From assembly GCF_019933155.2 (NCBI RefSeq), contig NZ_CP082944.1, positions 4,404,001-4,468,000 of the forward strand: a stretch of DNA of 64,000 bases, given 5' to 3'. Below the pieces are notes generated by a model that was given only the letters and a program-made list of their open reading frames with translations, ran no database searches and was not told where the DNA came from. This DNA comes from Metabacillus dongyingensis. Its GTDB lineage: Bacteria > Bacillota > Bacilli > Bacillales > Bacillaceae. Below, in pieces: positions 17,457 to 25,977 of the stretch; the stretch's first letter is position 1, and each line of letters starts with the position of its first letter. The position numbers were made by a program, and so were the translations under genes.

Positions 17457-18363
17457 TGTCGGGGGAACTTTTATAAAACATGCCGTTATTGATGAAGAAG
17501 GAAAGGTTTATGATTTCGGCAAGACCCCAACCCCTAAAGCGAACATACGAAGTGAAATTGTGCTGCTTATTCAGTCTATTGCAAATAAATCTAAGGAAAC
17601 TCATTTAATAGAAGGAATCGGAATTTCTTCCTGTGGGATTGTTGATAAAAAAAATGGCAGAATACTAGTTTCAGCAAATATTCCAGACTACAGTGGATTT
17701 GAGATTGTCAGAGAGGTGGAGAATGCTACAGATCTTTCCGTTCTTCTTGAAAATGATGTTAGAGCTGCCTGCCTTGGAGAGAGATGGAAAGGGATTGCAA
17801 AAAAGTCAGATCATATCGTCATGATTACCCTTGGGACAGGCATTGGAAGCGGAATTATTGCCAATGGAAAACTGGTTGAAGGAGAACACGGTTTAGCAGG
17901 AGAATTTGGACATATGATCATTTCCATTAACGGTGAACCATGTCCTTGCGGAATGAAGGGCTGTTACGAAAGGTATGCTTCAACCTCTGCTTTTATCAGT
18001 CAATACTGTCATGCTGCCAACATTGCCCCTTATCCAAACAAGATTTCTGGGGAAACCATTATGGAATTGGTTAGAAAAAGAGATTCCATTGCTGTTTCTG
18101 TTTATGAGCAATATTTAGAATACGTTGTAACCGGCCTTGTCAATATTGCTCATTCTATTAATCCAGAGATTATATTGATTGGGGGCGGTATTTCTGAACA
18201 AGGAGAACACTTTATCAGCAGCATTCGCTCCCTGTTTAAAAAAAGAGCAATGAAAGTTTACCAAGATTACACCCGCATTGACATACCTTCGCTGGGCAAT
18301 TTATCCGGATTGGCAGGAGCCGGTTACCTTGTGCTGTCGCAGGACGTTATGAAAGGAATGTAA
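17434..18363 (+). CDS. ROK-family sugar kinase
   Basis: A 309-residue kinase. The phosphate-binding motif FDVGGTFIKHAV is at the N-terminus, and the ROK zinc site reads CPCGMKGCYE near residues 169-178. ROK kinases phosphorylate glucose, N-acetylmannosamine or other hexosamines at C6. The gene overlaps the PfkB gene by 23 bases and closes the cluster. Since the importer is an ABC system that delivers unphosphorylated sugar, this is the likely entry kinase making the hexosamine-6-phosphate used by the AgaS homologue. A deacetylase (AgaA/NagA) is not seen in the cluster. Confidence 0.83.
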   Translation: MRKAICFDVGGTFIKHAVIDEEGKVYDFGKTPTPKANIRSEIVLLIQSIANKSKETHLIEGIGISSCGIVDKKNGRILVSANIPDYSGFEIVREVENATDLSVLLENDVRAACLGERWKGIAKKSDHIVMITLGTGIGSGIIANGKLVEGEHGLAGEFGHMIISINGEPCPCGMKGCYERYASTSAFISQYCHAANIAPYPNKISGETIMELVRKRDSIAVSVYEQYLEYVVTGLVNIAHSINPEIILIGGGISEQGEHFISSIRSLFKKRAMKVYQDYTRIDIPSLGNLSGLAGAGYLVLSQDVMKGM

Positions 18364-18515
18364 AAAGTCTTGTACTCTTAGCTTCCGCTTTTTAAGTATC
18401 CATTTAGTCTATAATTTTCATTTTTCCTTTGGATTACAATACTCCTAAACGATAAGACACTATATAATGAAAAAATATCATATGCAGCTTTACTTATTGT
18501 TTAAGGAGGAATTTA

Positions 18516-19370
18516 ATGTCCAAAAAAACAGTGCTTATAACCGGGGCTTCAAGCGGGTTTGGCATGCTTGCAGCACATGGACTTGCAAAAGCCGGATATC
18601 ACGTGATTGCCACAATGAGAAATCTGGAAAAGAAAGCGGGACTGATGAAGTCCATACAGGATGATGCCCTTGATGAAAATGTGACACTGCTTGTGCTTGA
18701 TGTCACGTCATCTGACTCCATTCAGGCACTTAAACATTTTTTGAATGAAACAAGCAAAATAGACATTCTCATCAATAACGCTGGATATGCATTTGGCGGC
18801 TTTGGCGAGGAAATTACAGCTGATGAGTACAGAGAACAATTTGAAACGAACTTTTTTGGTGTGATTGCCGTTACACAGGCTGTCCTGCCTTTTATGAGGT
18901 CACAGAGAAGCGGAAAGATTATCAATATGAGCAGCATAAGCGGATTGATCGGTTTTCCGGGACTGTCGCCGTATGTTTCGTCAAAGCATGCTCTTGAAGG
19001 CTTCAGTGAAAGCCTTCGCCTTGAAGTAAAGCCGTTCGGCATTGATGTTATTTTGGTGGAGCCCGGGTCTTTTTCTACAAATATTTGGACAACAGGCAAA
19101 AGAGTTTCACCTGTCTCAATGGAAGCAAGTTCTCCGTATTATGAATATATGATTGGAATAGAAGATGAGCTTGAACGGGGAAGAGAAAAACTTGGAAATC
19201 CAGGTGAGGTTGCTGCACTCATTGTAAAGCTTTGTAAAAAAAAGACTGGTGTTAAACTGAGATACACGGTTGGAAAAGGGGTCCGTTTTTCTCTATTTTT
19301 AAAAAGAATTCTTCCATGGAGTATGTGGGAATCGATCATCATTGGAAAACTGCTGCCCAGCAAGAAATAG
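18516..19370 (+). CDS. Short-chain dehydrogenase/reductase (SDR)
   Basis: A 284-residue classical SDR with the cofactor motif TGASSGFG (8-15), NNAG near residue 87 and the catalytic YVSSK after a MSSISG serine. The C-terminal part is longer than usual for classical SDRs and ends with basic and hydrophobic residues, similar to YqjQ/YusZ-like proteins. AAGGAGG precedes ATG 18516. A TATAAT at 18463-18468 may belong to its promoter, but no good -35 was seen. It stands alone between the sugar cluster and a terminator. The substrate is unknown. Confidence 0.82.
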   Translation: MSKKTVLITGASSGFGMLAAHGLAKAGYHVIATMRNLEKKAGLMKSIQDDALDENVTLLVLDVTSSDSIQALKHFLNETSKIDILINNAGYAFGGFGEEITADEYREQFETNFFGVIAVTQAVLPFMRSQRSGKIINMSSISGLIGFPGLSPYVSSKHALEGFSESLRLEVKPFGIDVILVEPGSFSTNIWTTGKRVSPVSMEASSPYYEYMIGIEDELERGREKLGNPGEVAALIVKLCKKKTGVKLRYTVGKGVRFSLFLKRILPWSMWESIIIGKLLPSKK

Positions 19371-19398
19371 AACCCATCTTTTTGACGGGTTCTTTTCC
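19370..19398 (+). terminator. Terminator after the SDR gene
   Basis: GAACCC and GGGTTC form the stem, followed by TTTT. The met operon converges here from the other strand, but a clear T-run is present only in the plus direction. Confidence 0.65.
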
Positions 19399-19401
19399 AT
19401 T

Positions 19402-20607
19402 CTAGCTCTCTAACTCCTTGCGATTCTGAAACTCTTCCTTTATATCATTGATTAAAGCTTCATCTGTCAAAAGTCTTAATCCAGTCAAAGCAAGACCTTT
19501 TGCCCCCAGAAGCAGAGCTTTGTCACCACGCTCAGATTTAGCTGCTTCCCTGAATTCAACTGTATGTCCAATTAAAGTATCCGGACCGATTTTAATATAC
19601 GGATGGATCGTTGGCACTGCCTGGCTGATGTTGCCGGCGTCCGTTGAACCTAATCCGTCGCGTTCACCAGTCTCAACATGCTCTCCAAGACTTTCAAGCT
19701 CCTGTTTAAAAACAGCATCAAATGTGCGGTTTAAAACCAGATTATCGACTTCATTTTGAAAAGCGATGACGTTCAGCTTTGCCCCTGTTGCAAGTGCTGC
19801 ACCTTCCGCAATAGCTTTCACGCGTGCAGTCGCTTCACTGCATTTTTTCCGTGTATCTGCCCTGATATAAAAGCGGGCTTTTGCGTATTCCGGCACGATA
19901 TTCGGCGCATCACCGCCATGTGTAATGATTCCGTGAATTTTCACATCATCTGTTACATGCTGGCGCAAAGCATTAATGCCATTAAAAAGCTGAATGACTG
20001 CATCTAAGGCATTAATGCCATGATGAGGAGCAGCTGCTGCATGTGCAGGTTTTCCGATGAACTCAAAGTCAAGAGGATCAACAGCAAGTGAATTTCCGGT
20101 AATTCTCGTTGCATTCGCCGGATGCACCATTAACGCAGCGTCAATCCCTTCAAGCAGACCATGTTTGACAAAGCTTCCTTTAGCACTGCCGTTAGGACCT
20201 CCTTCTTCAGCCGGTGTTCCGAGGACTACAACTTCTCCCCCGGTTTCATCAATCACTTTGCTCAGTGCAATAGCCGCGGCCGTGCTTGTTGTGCCAATAA
20301 TGTTGTGGCCGCATGCATGGCCAAGTCCTGGCAATGCGTCGTATTCAGCTAAAAAAGCGATAACCGGTCCGCTTTTTAATGCAGATTTCTTTCTGGCAAG
20401 AAAAGCTGTTTCATGTCCGGCAACTCCGCGTTCAACGCTGAAGCCTTCTGATTGAAGAAGATCTGCGAGGAGCTTTGATGCAAAGAACTCCTCATTGCCG
20501 ATCTCAGGATTTTCATGAATGGAGTGGCTGATTTGAAGATACTTCTCCTTATTGGTATCAATATTTAAAATCGCTGCTTCTTTCAGAGTTTCAACAACTG
20601 TACTCAA
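19402..20607 (-). CDS. M20D-family amidohydrolase at the end of the met operon
   Basis: A 401-residue metallopeptidase-like amidohydrolase, related to proteins that remove acyl or aminobenzoyl groups from amino acids. Metal-binding motifs are visible: LAEYDALPGLGHACGHNIIG near residues 90-105, then GTPAEEGGPNG, and HGGDAPNIVP in the lid domain. It begins 19 nt after metQ on the same strand with its own GGAGG site, so it should share the two S-box switches with metNIQ. That suggests hydrolysis of an imported N-acyl or dipeptide form of a sulfur amino acid. The exact substrate is inferred. Confidence 0.8.
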   Translation of the reverse strand: MSTVVETLKEAAILNIDTNKEKYLQISHSIHENPEIGNEEFFASKLLADLLQSEGFSVERGVAGHETAFLARKKSALKSGPVIAFLAEYDALPGLGHACGHNIIGTTSTAAAIALSKVIDETGGEVVVLGTPAEEGGPNGSAKGSFVKHGLLEGIDAALMVHPANATRITGNSLAVDPLDFEFIGKPAHAAAAPHHGINALDAVIQLFNGINALRQHVTDDVKIHGIITHGGDAPNIVPEYAKARFYIRADTRKKCSEATARVKAIAEGAALATGAKLNVIAFQNEVDNLVLNRTFDAVFKQELESLGEHVETGERDGLGSTDAGNISQAVPTIHPYIKIGPDTLIGHTVEFREAAKSERGDKALLLGAKGLALTGLRLLTDEALINDIKEEFQNRKELES

Positions 20608-20626
20608 GATTACCCCTCCTTAGATT

Positions 20627-21457
20627 TTATTCTCCAATTTTGCTTAAAGGTACAAATGTAGGAATCGTACTTCCGGCATATTCTTTTTCAATAAATTCAG
20701 CTGTATCTTCTTCCTGGTAAAGCTCAACAATGCGTTTCAGTTCTTTGCGGTCCTTATCTTCTGTACGTGCTGCAATAATGTTGATATATGGAGTAGCCGT
20801 TTCATCTTCATGGAAAATTGAGTCTTTCACTGGGTTAAAGCCTGCATCTACAGCAATGCCGTTATTAATGACCGATCCTGCTACATCCGGTAATACACGC
20901 GGTGTCTGGCCAGCAACAACAGGAACAATTTCTAAGTTTTTCGGATTTGAAACAATTTTGTCCAATGAACCATTTCCATCAAAGTCCTCTGGCAGTTCAA
21001 TCAAGCCTGCATCCTGAAGCAGAAGGAAAGCTCTGCCCATATTGGTTGCTTCGTTTGGAACGGCAATCTTTCCGCCTTTGGGAATGTCTTTAATAGATTT
21101 ATATTTATCAGAATAAAGCCCAAGTGGAGCAATCACAGTTGTACCGATTGGTGATAGATCAAGATCGTGTTCTTTTTTAAATGCGTTAAAATAAGAAATG
21201 GTCTGGAATGCATTTGCATCAAGCTCACCTTCTGCCAGTGCCAGGTTTGGCTGAACGTAATCTGAGAATGTGACAATCTCAATGTTGATGCCTTCTTTTT
21301 CGGCTTTCTTTGCAACGAAATCCCAAATGCGGTTATCTGATCCGCTTACGCCAATTTTGACATTTACTTCTTCTTTCCCGTTTGCTGTTTTATTTCCGCA
21401 GCCTGCAGCAAGAGCTCCTACTACTAGAATAAGTGCTAGGATAATAAATTTTTTCAT
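20627..21457 (-). CDS. metQ: Methionine-binding lipoprotein MetQ (NlpA family)
   Basis: A 276-residue substrate-binding lipoprotein with a signal peptide ending in the lipobox LAAGC and the NlpA-family body (KIGVSGSDNRIWDFVAKKA, then FSDYVQPNLALAEGELDANAF). ATG 21457 is used, with GGGAGAG upstream; the longer frame to 21538 lies inside metI. It lies 13 nt downstream of metI and captures methionine or related compounds for the MetNI transporter. Expression should fall when SAM is abundant. Confidence 0.92.
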   Translation of the reverse strand: MKKFIILALILVVGALAAGCGNKTANGKEEVNVKIGVSGSDNRIWDFVAKKAEKEGINIEIVTFSDYVQPNLALAEGELDANAFQTISYFNAFKKEHDLDLSPIGTTVIAPLGLYSDKYKSIKDIPKGGKIAVPNEATNMGRAFLLLQDAGLIELPEDFDGNGSLDKIVSNPKNLEIVPVVAGQTPRVLPDVAGSVINNGIAVDAGFNPVKDSIFHEDETATPYINIIAARTEDKDRKELKRIVELYQEEDTAEFIEKEYAGSTIPTFVPLSKIGE

Positions 21458-21470
21458 TTTGTTTCTCTCC

Positions 21471-22121
21471 CTATCGTCTTCTGATTTTTTTAGATAATAA
21501 GTTTCCTGATGATTGAAGCCCCTGAACGAGCACAACAAGGATTGTAACGGTAATAATCATGACAACTGTGTCAAAGCGCTGGTAGCCGTATGTAATGGCG
21601 AGATCCCCGAGTCCGCCGCCGCCGACAGCTCCAGCCATCGCTGATGCCCCGACAAGACCAACCGTTGCGATTGTAAGACTTAATACAAGTGAGCTTAATG
21701 CTTCTGGAACGATGAATTTAAAGATGATTTGCGTTGGTGTTGCTCCCATAGCTTCTGCTGCCTCTATGACTCCCGGGTCCACTTCTAATAATGAGTTCTC
21801 AATCAATCTCGCAATATATGGACCTGCATAAAAGACAAGCGGCACTACAGCAGCGGCAGTCCCAATTGATGTTCCTACAATTAATCTGGTTAGCGGAACA
21901 ATCGCAACCATTAATATAATGAAGGGTACAGAACGGAAGATATTGACGACACCGTTCAAGATATTAAAAATAATGGCATTTTCCCATAGGTGCCCTTTTC
22001 TTGTAATGACCAGCAGCACACCAAGCGGCAGTCCGATCAAGGTTGAGAAAAGCAATGAAAAACCGGTCATTGCAAGTGTTTCGATCAGTGCATCAATAAT
22101 TTGCTGTGAATTAACTAGCAT
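21471..22121 (-). CDS. metI: Methionine ABC transporter permease MetI
   Basis: A 216-residue permease with five predicted membrane helices, the standard MetI size. The EAA coupling loop reads VIEAAEAMGATPTQIIFK, and the segment AMAGAVGGGGLGDLAI is strongly conserved in the family. ATG 22121 is preceded by AAAGAGGTGG, and the gene overlaps the end of metN by 11 bases. It forms the channel for the MetNIQ importer. Confidence 0.92.
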   Translation of the reverse strand: MLVNSQQIIDALIETLAMTGFSLLFSTLIGLPLGVLLVITRKGHLWENAIIFNILNGVVNIFRSVPFIILMVAIVPLTRLIVGTSIGTAAAVVPLVFYAGPYIARLIENSLLEVDPGVIEAAEAMGATPTQIIFKFIVPEALSSLVLSLTIATVGLVGASAMAGAVGGGGLGDLAITYGYQRFDTVVMIITVTILVVLVQGLQSSGNLLSKKIRRR

Positions 22122-23142
22122 GTACTTCCACCTCTTTAACTGTGACATTTTCCTGATTCATTACTAATAACGCCCGTTTAATTTCGCTTTTTGCTCCCTG
22201 CAGCTCGACAATCAAATGTCCAAACGGGATGCCCTGAAGCTCTGTGATGTTTCCAAATAAAACATTGATATCAAGATCAAACCGTTTAGCAATCTGAGAA
22301 AGCAGCGGCTGGCCCGAAGATTTGCCGACAAAGTTAATTTTGAAAATCTGTCCCTGTGCATTCTCCTCCTGCACTAATTTCAGCACAGACTCAGGGATGG
22401 AATCATTCAGAACAGAACTGACAAAGTTCGAAGCTGTTTTTGTTTGAGGATTTGAGAATACATCAAAAACTGAGCCTGACTCGATAATTTTTCCGCCCTC
22501 AATTACTGCAACCCTATCGCAAACCTCCCTGATAACTGACATCTCATGGGTGATCATTAAAATTGTAATGTTGTATTCCTGATTGATTTTTTTCAAAAGC
22601 TTCAGAATGGACCCGGTTGTTTGAGGATCAAGTGCAGATGTTGCTTCATCACACAATAGAATGGAGGGCTGTGTAGCCAGTGCTCTTGCAATGCCGACAC
22701 GCTGTTTTTGACCCCCTGACAGCTGGTCTGGATATTGATTTGCTTTGTCCTCTAACCCTACAAACGACAATAATTCTGTTACTCTTTGTTTGATTTCTTT
22801 TTGAGAGGCTTTTGCAAGAAGGAGCGGCATCGCAACATTGGCGAAGACCGTTTTGGAATTCAGCAGATTGAAATGCTGGAAGACCATGCCGATTTTGCGT
22901 TTTACTTGTCTTACTTCCTTTTGGGATAGTGCCGTTAAATCGAGATTATCAACAATGATTTTTCCCGAGCTTGGACGCTCTAACAAATTCACTGTGCGGA
23001 TCAGTGTGCTTTTACCGGCTCCGCTGAATCCGATCACACCGCAAATCTCCCCCTGCTTCACATGAAGATCAATGCCGTTAAGGGCTCTCACTTCATTTCC
23101 GCCGCTGTTATAAACCTTTGTGACACCTTCAAATTGAATCAT
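22111..23142 (-). CDS. metN: Methionine ABC transporter ATPase MetN
   Basis: A 343-residue ATPase with Walker A GFSGAGKST, signature LSGGQKQRVGIARAL, Walker B ILLCDEATSALDP and the H-loop histidine. The extra C-terminal domain of about 95 residues is the NIL/ACT-like regulatory domain that binds methionine and inhibits transport in MetN proteins. ATG 23142 has GGGAGGA upstream; the reading frame further upstream runs through the riboswitch and is not coding. It is the first gene of metNIQ-amidohydrolase, under two S-boxes. Confidence 0.93.
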   Translation of the reverse strand: MIQFEGVTKVYNSGGNEVRALNGIDLHVKQGEICGVIGFSGAGKSTLIRTVNLLERPSSGKIIVDNLDLTALSQKEVRQVKRKIGMVFQHFNLLNSKTVFANVAMPLLLAKASQKEIKQRVTELLSFVGLEDKANQYPDQLSGGQKQRVGIARALATQPSILLCDEATSALDPQTTGSILKLLKKINQEYNITILMITHEMSVIREVCDRVAVIEGGKIIESGSVFDVFSNPQTKTASNFVSSVLNDSIPESVLKLVQEENAQGQIFKINFVGKSSGQPLLSQIAKRFDLDINVLFGNITELQGIPFGHLIVELQGAKSEIKRALLVMNQENVTVKEVEVHAS

Positions 23143-23167
23143 ATGTATTCCTCCCGTGATATTGAAA

Positions 23168-23340
23168 ATAAAAAAACCCTCTTCTATCCGACAAGAAGAG
23201 GGCATGAATTCATAAAGAATCACTAGGTCTCTTCTTATCTCCCAGGCTTTTTGCCTGCTGGAATTGGCACAGTACTTTTTTATAAAAGTCCGCTGCCGAA
23301 GCATCATCAGGCCAGTCCCTCCGCTTCTCTGGATAAGAAA
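23168..23340 (-). promoter_or_regulatory. SAM-I (S-box) riboswitch 2, proximal to metN
   Basis: Read on the minus strand, the aptamer (23226-23340) opens with CTTATCCAGAGAAGCGGAGG, contains the S-box core GGCAGCGGAC and TGTGCCAATTCCAGCA, and closes with GAGATAAGAAG. It is followed by an intrinsic terminator (23168-23203) with a CCCTCTTC/GAAGAGGG stem and a T-run. SAM binding should end transcription before metN. Confidence 0.9.
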
Positions 23341-23355
23341 TCTATTTAATTTGCT

Positions 23356-23538
23356 AAAAAACAAAAAACCTCTTCCTGAAAGCCAAGAAGAGGGTAAGAT
23401 CAAAGGTAAAAGACCGTTCACTCTTCTTATCTCTCAAGCGAAATCACGCTTGTTGGAGTTGGCACAGTTCTCAGGAAAGTCCGAGTCTGCTGCCGAGGTT
23501 TCAAAGGGCCAAATCCCTCCACCTCTCGTGATAAGAAG
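23356..23538 (-). promoter_or_regulatory. SAM-I (S-box) riboswitch 1, promoter-proximal
   Basis: On the minus strand the aptamer (about 23420-23538) starts CTTATCACGAGAGGTGGAGG, has GGCAGCAGAC and TGTGCCAACTCCAACA, and ends GAGATAAGAAG. A terminator follows (23356-23394; CCTCTTCTTGG type stem, then TTTTTT). It is a complete switch in series with the second one. Confidence 0.9.
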
Positions 23539-23562
23539 TTTCATATTTTCGATGTGAGTCCT

Positions 23563-23591
23563 ACTTTACGCTGGTATTTTCAAAAAGTCAA
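23563..23591 (-). promoter_or_regulatory. Promoter of the S-box-met operon
   Basis: On the minus strand, TTGACT (23591-23586) and TAAAGT (23568-23563) are 17 bp apart. Transcription would start just ahead of the first S-box aptamer. Confidence 0.6.
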
Positions 23592-23613
23592 CACTTTTTT
23601 TATAAAAATATGA

Positions 23614-24027
23614 CTACTTTGAAAGCCTGCGGTATCGGTATTGCTGCCACTGAAAACGAATAAAGCAGCCAACACAAAAGCCTAATATGGCAACGAATGC
23701 AGCTAGCGCGACCATAGCGGTAAAGATATAAGCCAGAGTCATCCAGTTCATCATATAACCAAGAAAACCAAGACTAAGACAGATGACTGCAATCATCTGA
23801 TTGAACTGCTGCTGTTCGAAATCCTCGGGAATGTATTCCGAAGGCTTTTTTCTTAAAAAGAGCTTTGCCGTCTTCATAATAGGGTTAAATTTAAAAAGAA
23901 GCCCCATTAATCCTGGAATAAGAGGTATAAGAAGAAACCAGCCGGATCCTGAAACCCAAGCGGCTGCGACAGATAACACAATAAACCATTGATTCGTTAA
24001 TACAAGAGGTTTAGGAATCGTATTCAC
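23614..24027 (-). CDS. DUF4395-family membrane protein
   Basis: A 137-residue protein with four hydrophobic helices. The opening TIPKPLVLTNQW and the short polar loop between helix pairs match DUF4395 proteins as I recall them. The start is GTG 24027 behind AGGTGGGA. No function is established. It lies between the two divergent S-box leaders, immediately upstream of the met promoter, and has no S-box of its own. DUF4395 genes are sometimes found beside rhodanese or sulfur-transfer genes, which would fit this neighbourhood, but that is only suggestive. Confidence 0.65.
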   Translation of the reverse strand: MNTIPKPLVLTNQWFIVLSVAAAWVSGSGWFLLIPLIPGLMGLLFKFNPIMKTAKLFLRKKPSEYIPEDFEQQQFNQMIAVICLSLGFLGYMMNWMTLAYIFTAMVALAAFVAILGFCVGCFIRFQWQQYRYRRLSK

Positions 24028-24179
24028 TTAAATCCCACCTATCTGATTGGAATATTAGTATTCTACTCCTATTTTTGTCATTTGTGAAGATAGAAACTTC
24101 AGGGGATTTCCCCCCCTTAAAAGCGTGTGAATGGGGTACTCAAATCGCTGATTCTCTGCTTTCATAACCTCAAAGTTTA

Positions 24180-24209
24180 TTGACAGTTAGAAGGCGGCCG
24201 TGATAAGAT
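24180..24209 (+). promoter_or_regulatory. Promoter of the S-box-esterase unit
   Basis: TTGACA at 24180-24185 and an extended -10, TG at 24201 plus TAAGAT at 24204-24209, are spaced by 18 bp. It lies 40 bp before the aptamer. Confidence 0.55.
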
Positions 24210-24245
24210 CATTAAAACCAACTAAACCAATCAGAATTAAATAAA

Positions 24246-24395
24246 TTATCAAGAGTGAACGAGAGATCTGGCTCCGCGACTTCACAGCAACCGCCGGCAA
24301 ACGGAAAGGTGCTCCCACCAGCAAAGCTGCTGTGCTTTGGTTGATAGAGAAAAAACCTCTCTTTATAGCCAATGAAAGAGAGGGTTTTTTATTTT
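24246..24395 (+). promoter_or_regulatory. SAM-I (S-box) riboswitch controlling the esterase
   Basis: P1 pairs TATCAA (24247-24252) with TTGATA (24341-24346). Between them lie the S-box elements AAGAG, GAGAGATCTGGCTC, CAGCAACC and AAAGGTGCT with ACCAGCA. A terminator follows: CCTCTCTTT (24356-24364) with AAAGAGAGG (24375-24383), then TTTTTT. One position differs from the usual GAGGGA (GAGAGA here). Confidence 0.82.
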
Positions 24396-24424
24396 ATGAT
24401 TTGTATGAATTGGAGGAATCACAA

Positions 24425-25195
24425 ATGACTGAAACGATTTACTCTGTATTGCCCGGTGCTGAAAGCTTTTTTTATAAAGGAAATGAGATTGGCATTCTGC
24501 TTTGCCATGGATTTGTAGGAACACCTCAAAGTGTTGGAGAACTGGGAAAACTGCTTGCTGATAAAGGCTTCACCGTTCTTGCCCCGCGATTAAAAGGCCA
24601 CGGGACAAATGCTCACGAGCTTGAAGCCTGCTGTTATCTGGATTGGATCAAAGACATTGAACAGGCTTATTTAAAGCTGAAAAAAATCTGCCGGAAAGTA
24701 TTTATTGCAGGTCAGTCTATGGGCGGCATCCTAGCTTTGCATTTAGCTGGCAAATACAAAGAAATCAGCGGTGTGATTACGATTAATGCTGCTTTAAGCG
24801 TGCCTGGATATGAGTCTTTCGAAGATCTGACAGAGCCAAGGTTCATTGCTGAAGGAAAACCGGATATAAAAGCAGAAGGAATCGAAGAAATTACTTACTC
24901 AGCTGTTCCAATTACAGCCGTTCATAATCTCCTTAATCTTATAAAATTTATAAAACCAAAGCTTTCAGAAGTCTCATGTCCGCTGCTCGTTTTTAAATCC
25001 GAAGAAGACCATGTCGTCCCTCCGGACAGCTCCGATACCCTTTTTGAAAATGTCTCATCATCTATGAAAAAAATCATCAGTCTAACTAACTCCTATCACG
25101 TTGCTTCCATGGATTACGATAAAGAAATTATTGCAGATAGAACCTCGGATTACATTCATTTGTGCTGTCATCCATTCTACAAAATTTCCGTTTAG
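24425..25195 (+). CDS. Alpha/beta-hydrolase, Est30-type carboxylesterase, under S-box control
   Basis: A 256-residue alpha/beta-hydrolase close in size to the Bacillus/Geobacillus Est30 carboxylesterases. The nucleophile elbow GQSMGG, oxyanion-hole CHGFVGTPQS, acidic residue in SEEDHVVPP and histidine in SYHVASMD are all in place. ATG 24425 has GGAGG 8 nt upstream; the reading frame upstream is riboswitch terminator. A dedicated S-box implies the enzyme is needed when SAM or methionine is low, for instance to free a sulfur compound from an ester. The substrate is unknown. Confidence 0.82.
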   Translation: MTETIYSVLPGAESFFYKGNEIGILLCHGFVGTPQSVGELGKLLADKGFTVLAPRLKGHGTNAHELEACCYLDWIKDIEQAYLKLKKICRKVFIAGQSMGGILALHLAGKYKEISGVITINAALSVPGYESFEDLTEPRFIAEGKPDIKAEGIEEITYSAVPITAVHNLLNLIKFIKPKLSEVSCPLLVFKSEEDHVVPPDSSDTLFENVSSSMKKIISLTNSYHVASMDYDKEIIADRTSDYIHLCCHPFYKISV

Positions 25196-25245
25196 CCAAT
25201 GACATTCATCCGGCATTCCTGCTAAACTAAGTGCAGGTGATAAAC

Positions 25246-25977
25246 ATGTTTTTAAAATTAATCAAATTAAATAAAGAAGAGATTCCTTCGTTTGAAACGT
25301 ATCCTTTTTCCATTCCTGCCATTTCACATTTGGATGAACTTAAAATTAAAAGCCCTGTTACTTTTTTTGTAGGCGAAAATGGATCCGGCAAATCGACTTT
25401 GATGGAAGCCATTGCCTATCAGTGCGGGTTTAATACCGCTGGCGGCAGCCATCATCTTTATGAAACTAGAAGCTCTCAATCTGATTTAGGAAAGTATATC
25501 AAGCTTGCCTGGATGCCTAAAATTAAAAATGGCTTTTTCCTAAGAGCTGAGTCCTTTTATCAGTTTGCATCCTATCTGGAAGAATTGAATGAAGAGCCAT
25601 TGTCAGGTGACGTTTTTGGCCCATATGGCGGTAAATCGCTTCATCATCAATCACATGGTGAATCTTTTTTATCCCTCTTTCTCAATCGTTTCGGCAATGG
25701 CAAGAAAGCCGTCTATTTATTGGATGAGCCAGAGGCCGCACTTTCTCCATCAAGACAGCTGACCCTGCTCCGCATCATTCATGACTTAACAAAAGACGGC
25801 GAAGCGCAATTTATTATTGCCACACATTCTCCTATCCTTCTGGGATTTCCCGGGGCGAATATATTAAGCTTTGATTCGGAAAGCATAGCTGAAATCGATT
25901 ATACCGAGACGGATCATTATCAGATTACAAAGTATTTTTTGGAGAAATCGCAATCGGTTTTTGGAAGAGCTTTTTAA
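25246..25977 (+). CDS. AAA-family predicted ATPase (ABC-type, stand-alone)
   Basis: A 243-residue soluble ATPase with Walker A GENGSGKST near residue 45 and a fused signature/Walker B region, HGESFLSLFLNR then VYLLDEPEAALSP. The C-terminal IATHSPILLGFPGA is the switch histidine segment. It belongs to a group of predicted ATPases (COG3910 type) with no transmembrane partner. AGGTGA lies before ATG 25246. No neighbour explains it; related proteins are found in defence and in housekeeping settings, and I cannot decide between them. Confidence 0.75.
   Translation: MFLKLIKLNKEEIPSFETYPFSIPAISHLDELKIKSPVTFFVGENGSGKSTLMEAIAYQCGFNTAGGSHHLYETRSSQSDLGKYIKLAWMPKIKNGFFLRAESFYQFASYLEELNEEPLSGDVFGPYGGKSLHHQSHGESFLSLFLNRFGNGKKAVYLLDEPEAALSPSRQLTLLRIIHDLTKDGEAQFIIATHSPILLGFPGANILSFDSESIAEIDYTETDHYQITKYFLEKSQSVFGRAF

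Noticed and set aside
23143..23421. N-terminal extension of MetN
   Set aside because: The frame passes through a riboswitch aptamer and terminator and has no MetN homology; ATG 23142 has GGGAGGA upstream.
24332..24424. N-terminal extension of the esterase reading frame
   Set aside because: It would be coded by the S-box aptamer end and its terminator; ATG 24425 has a proper ribosome-binding site.
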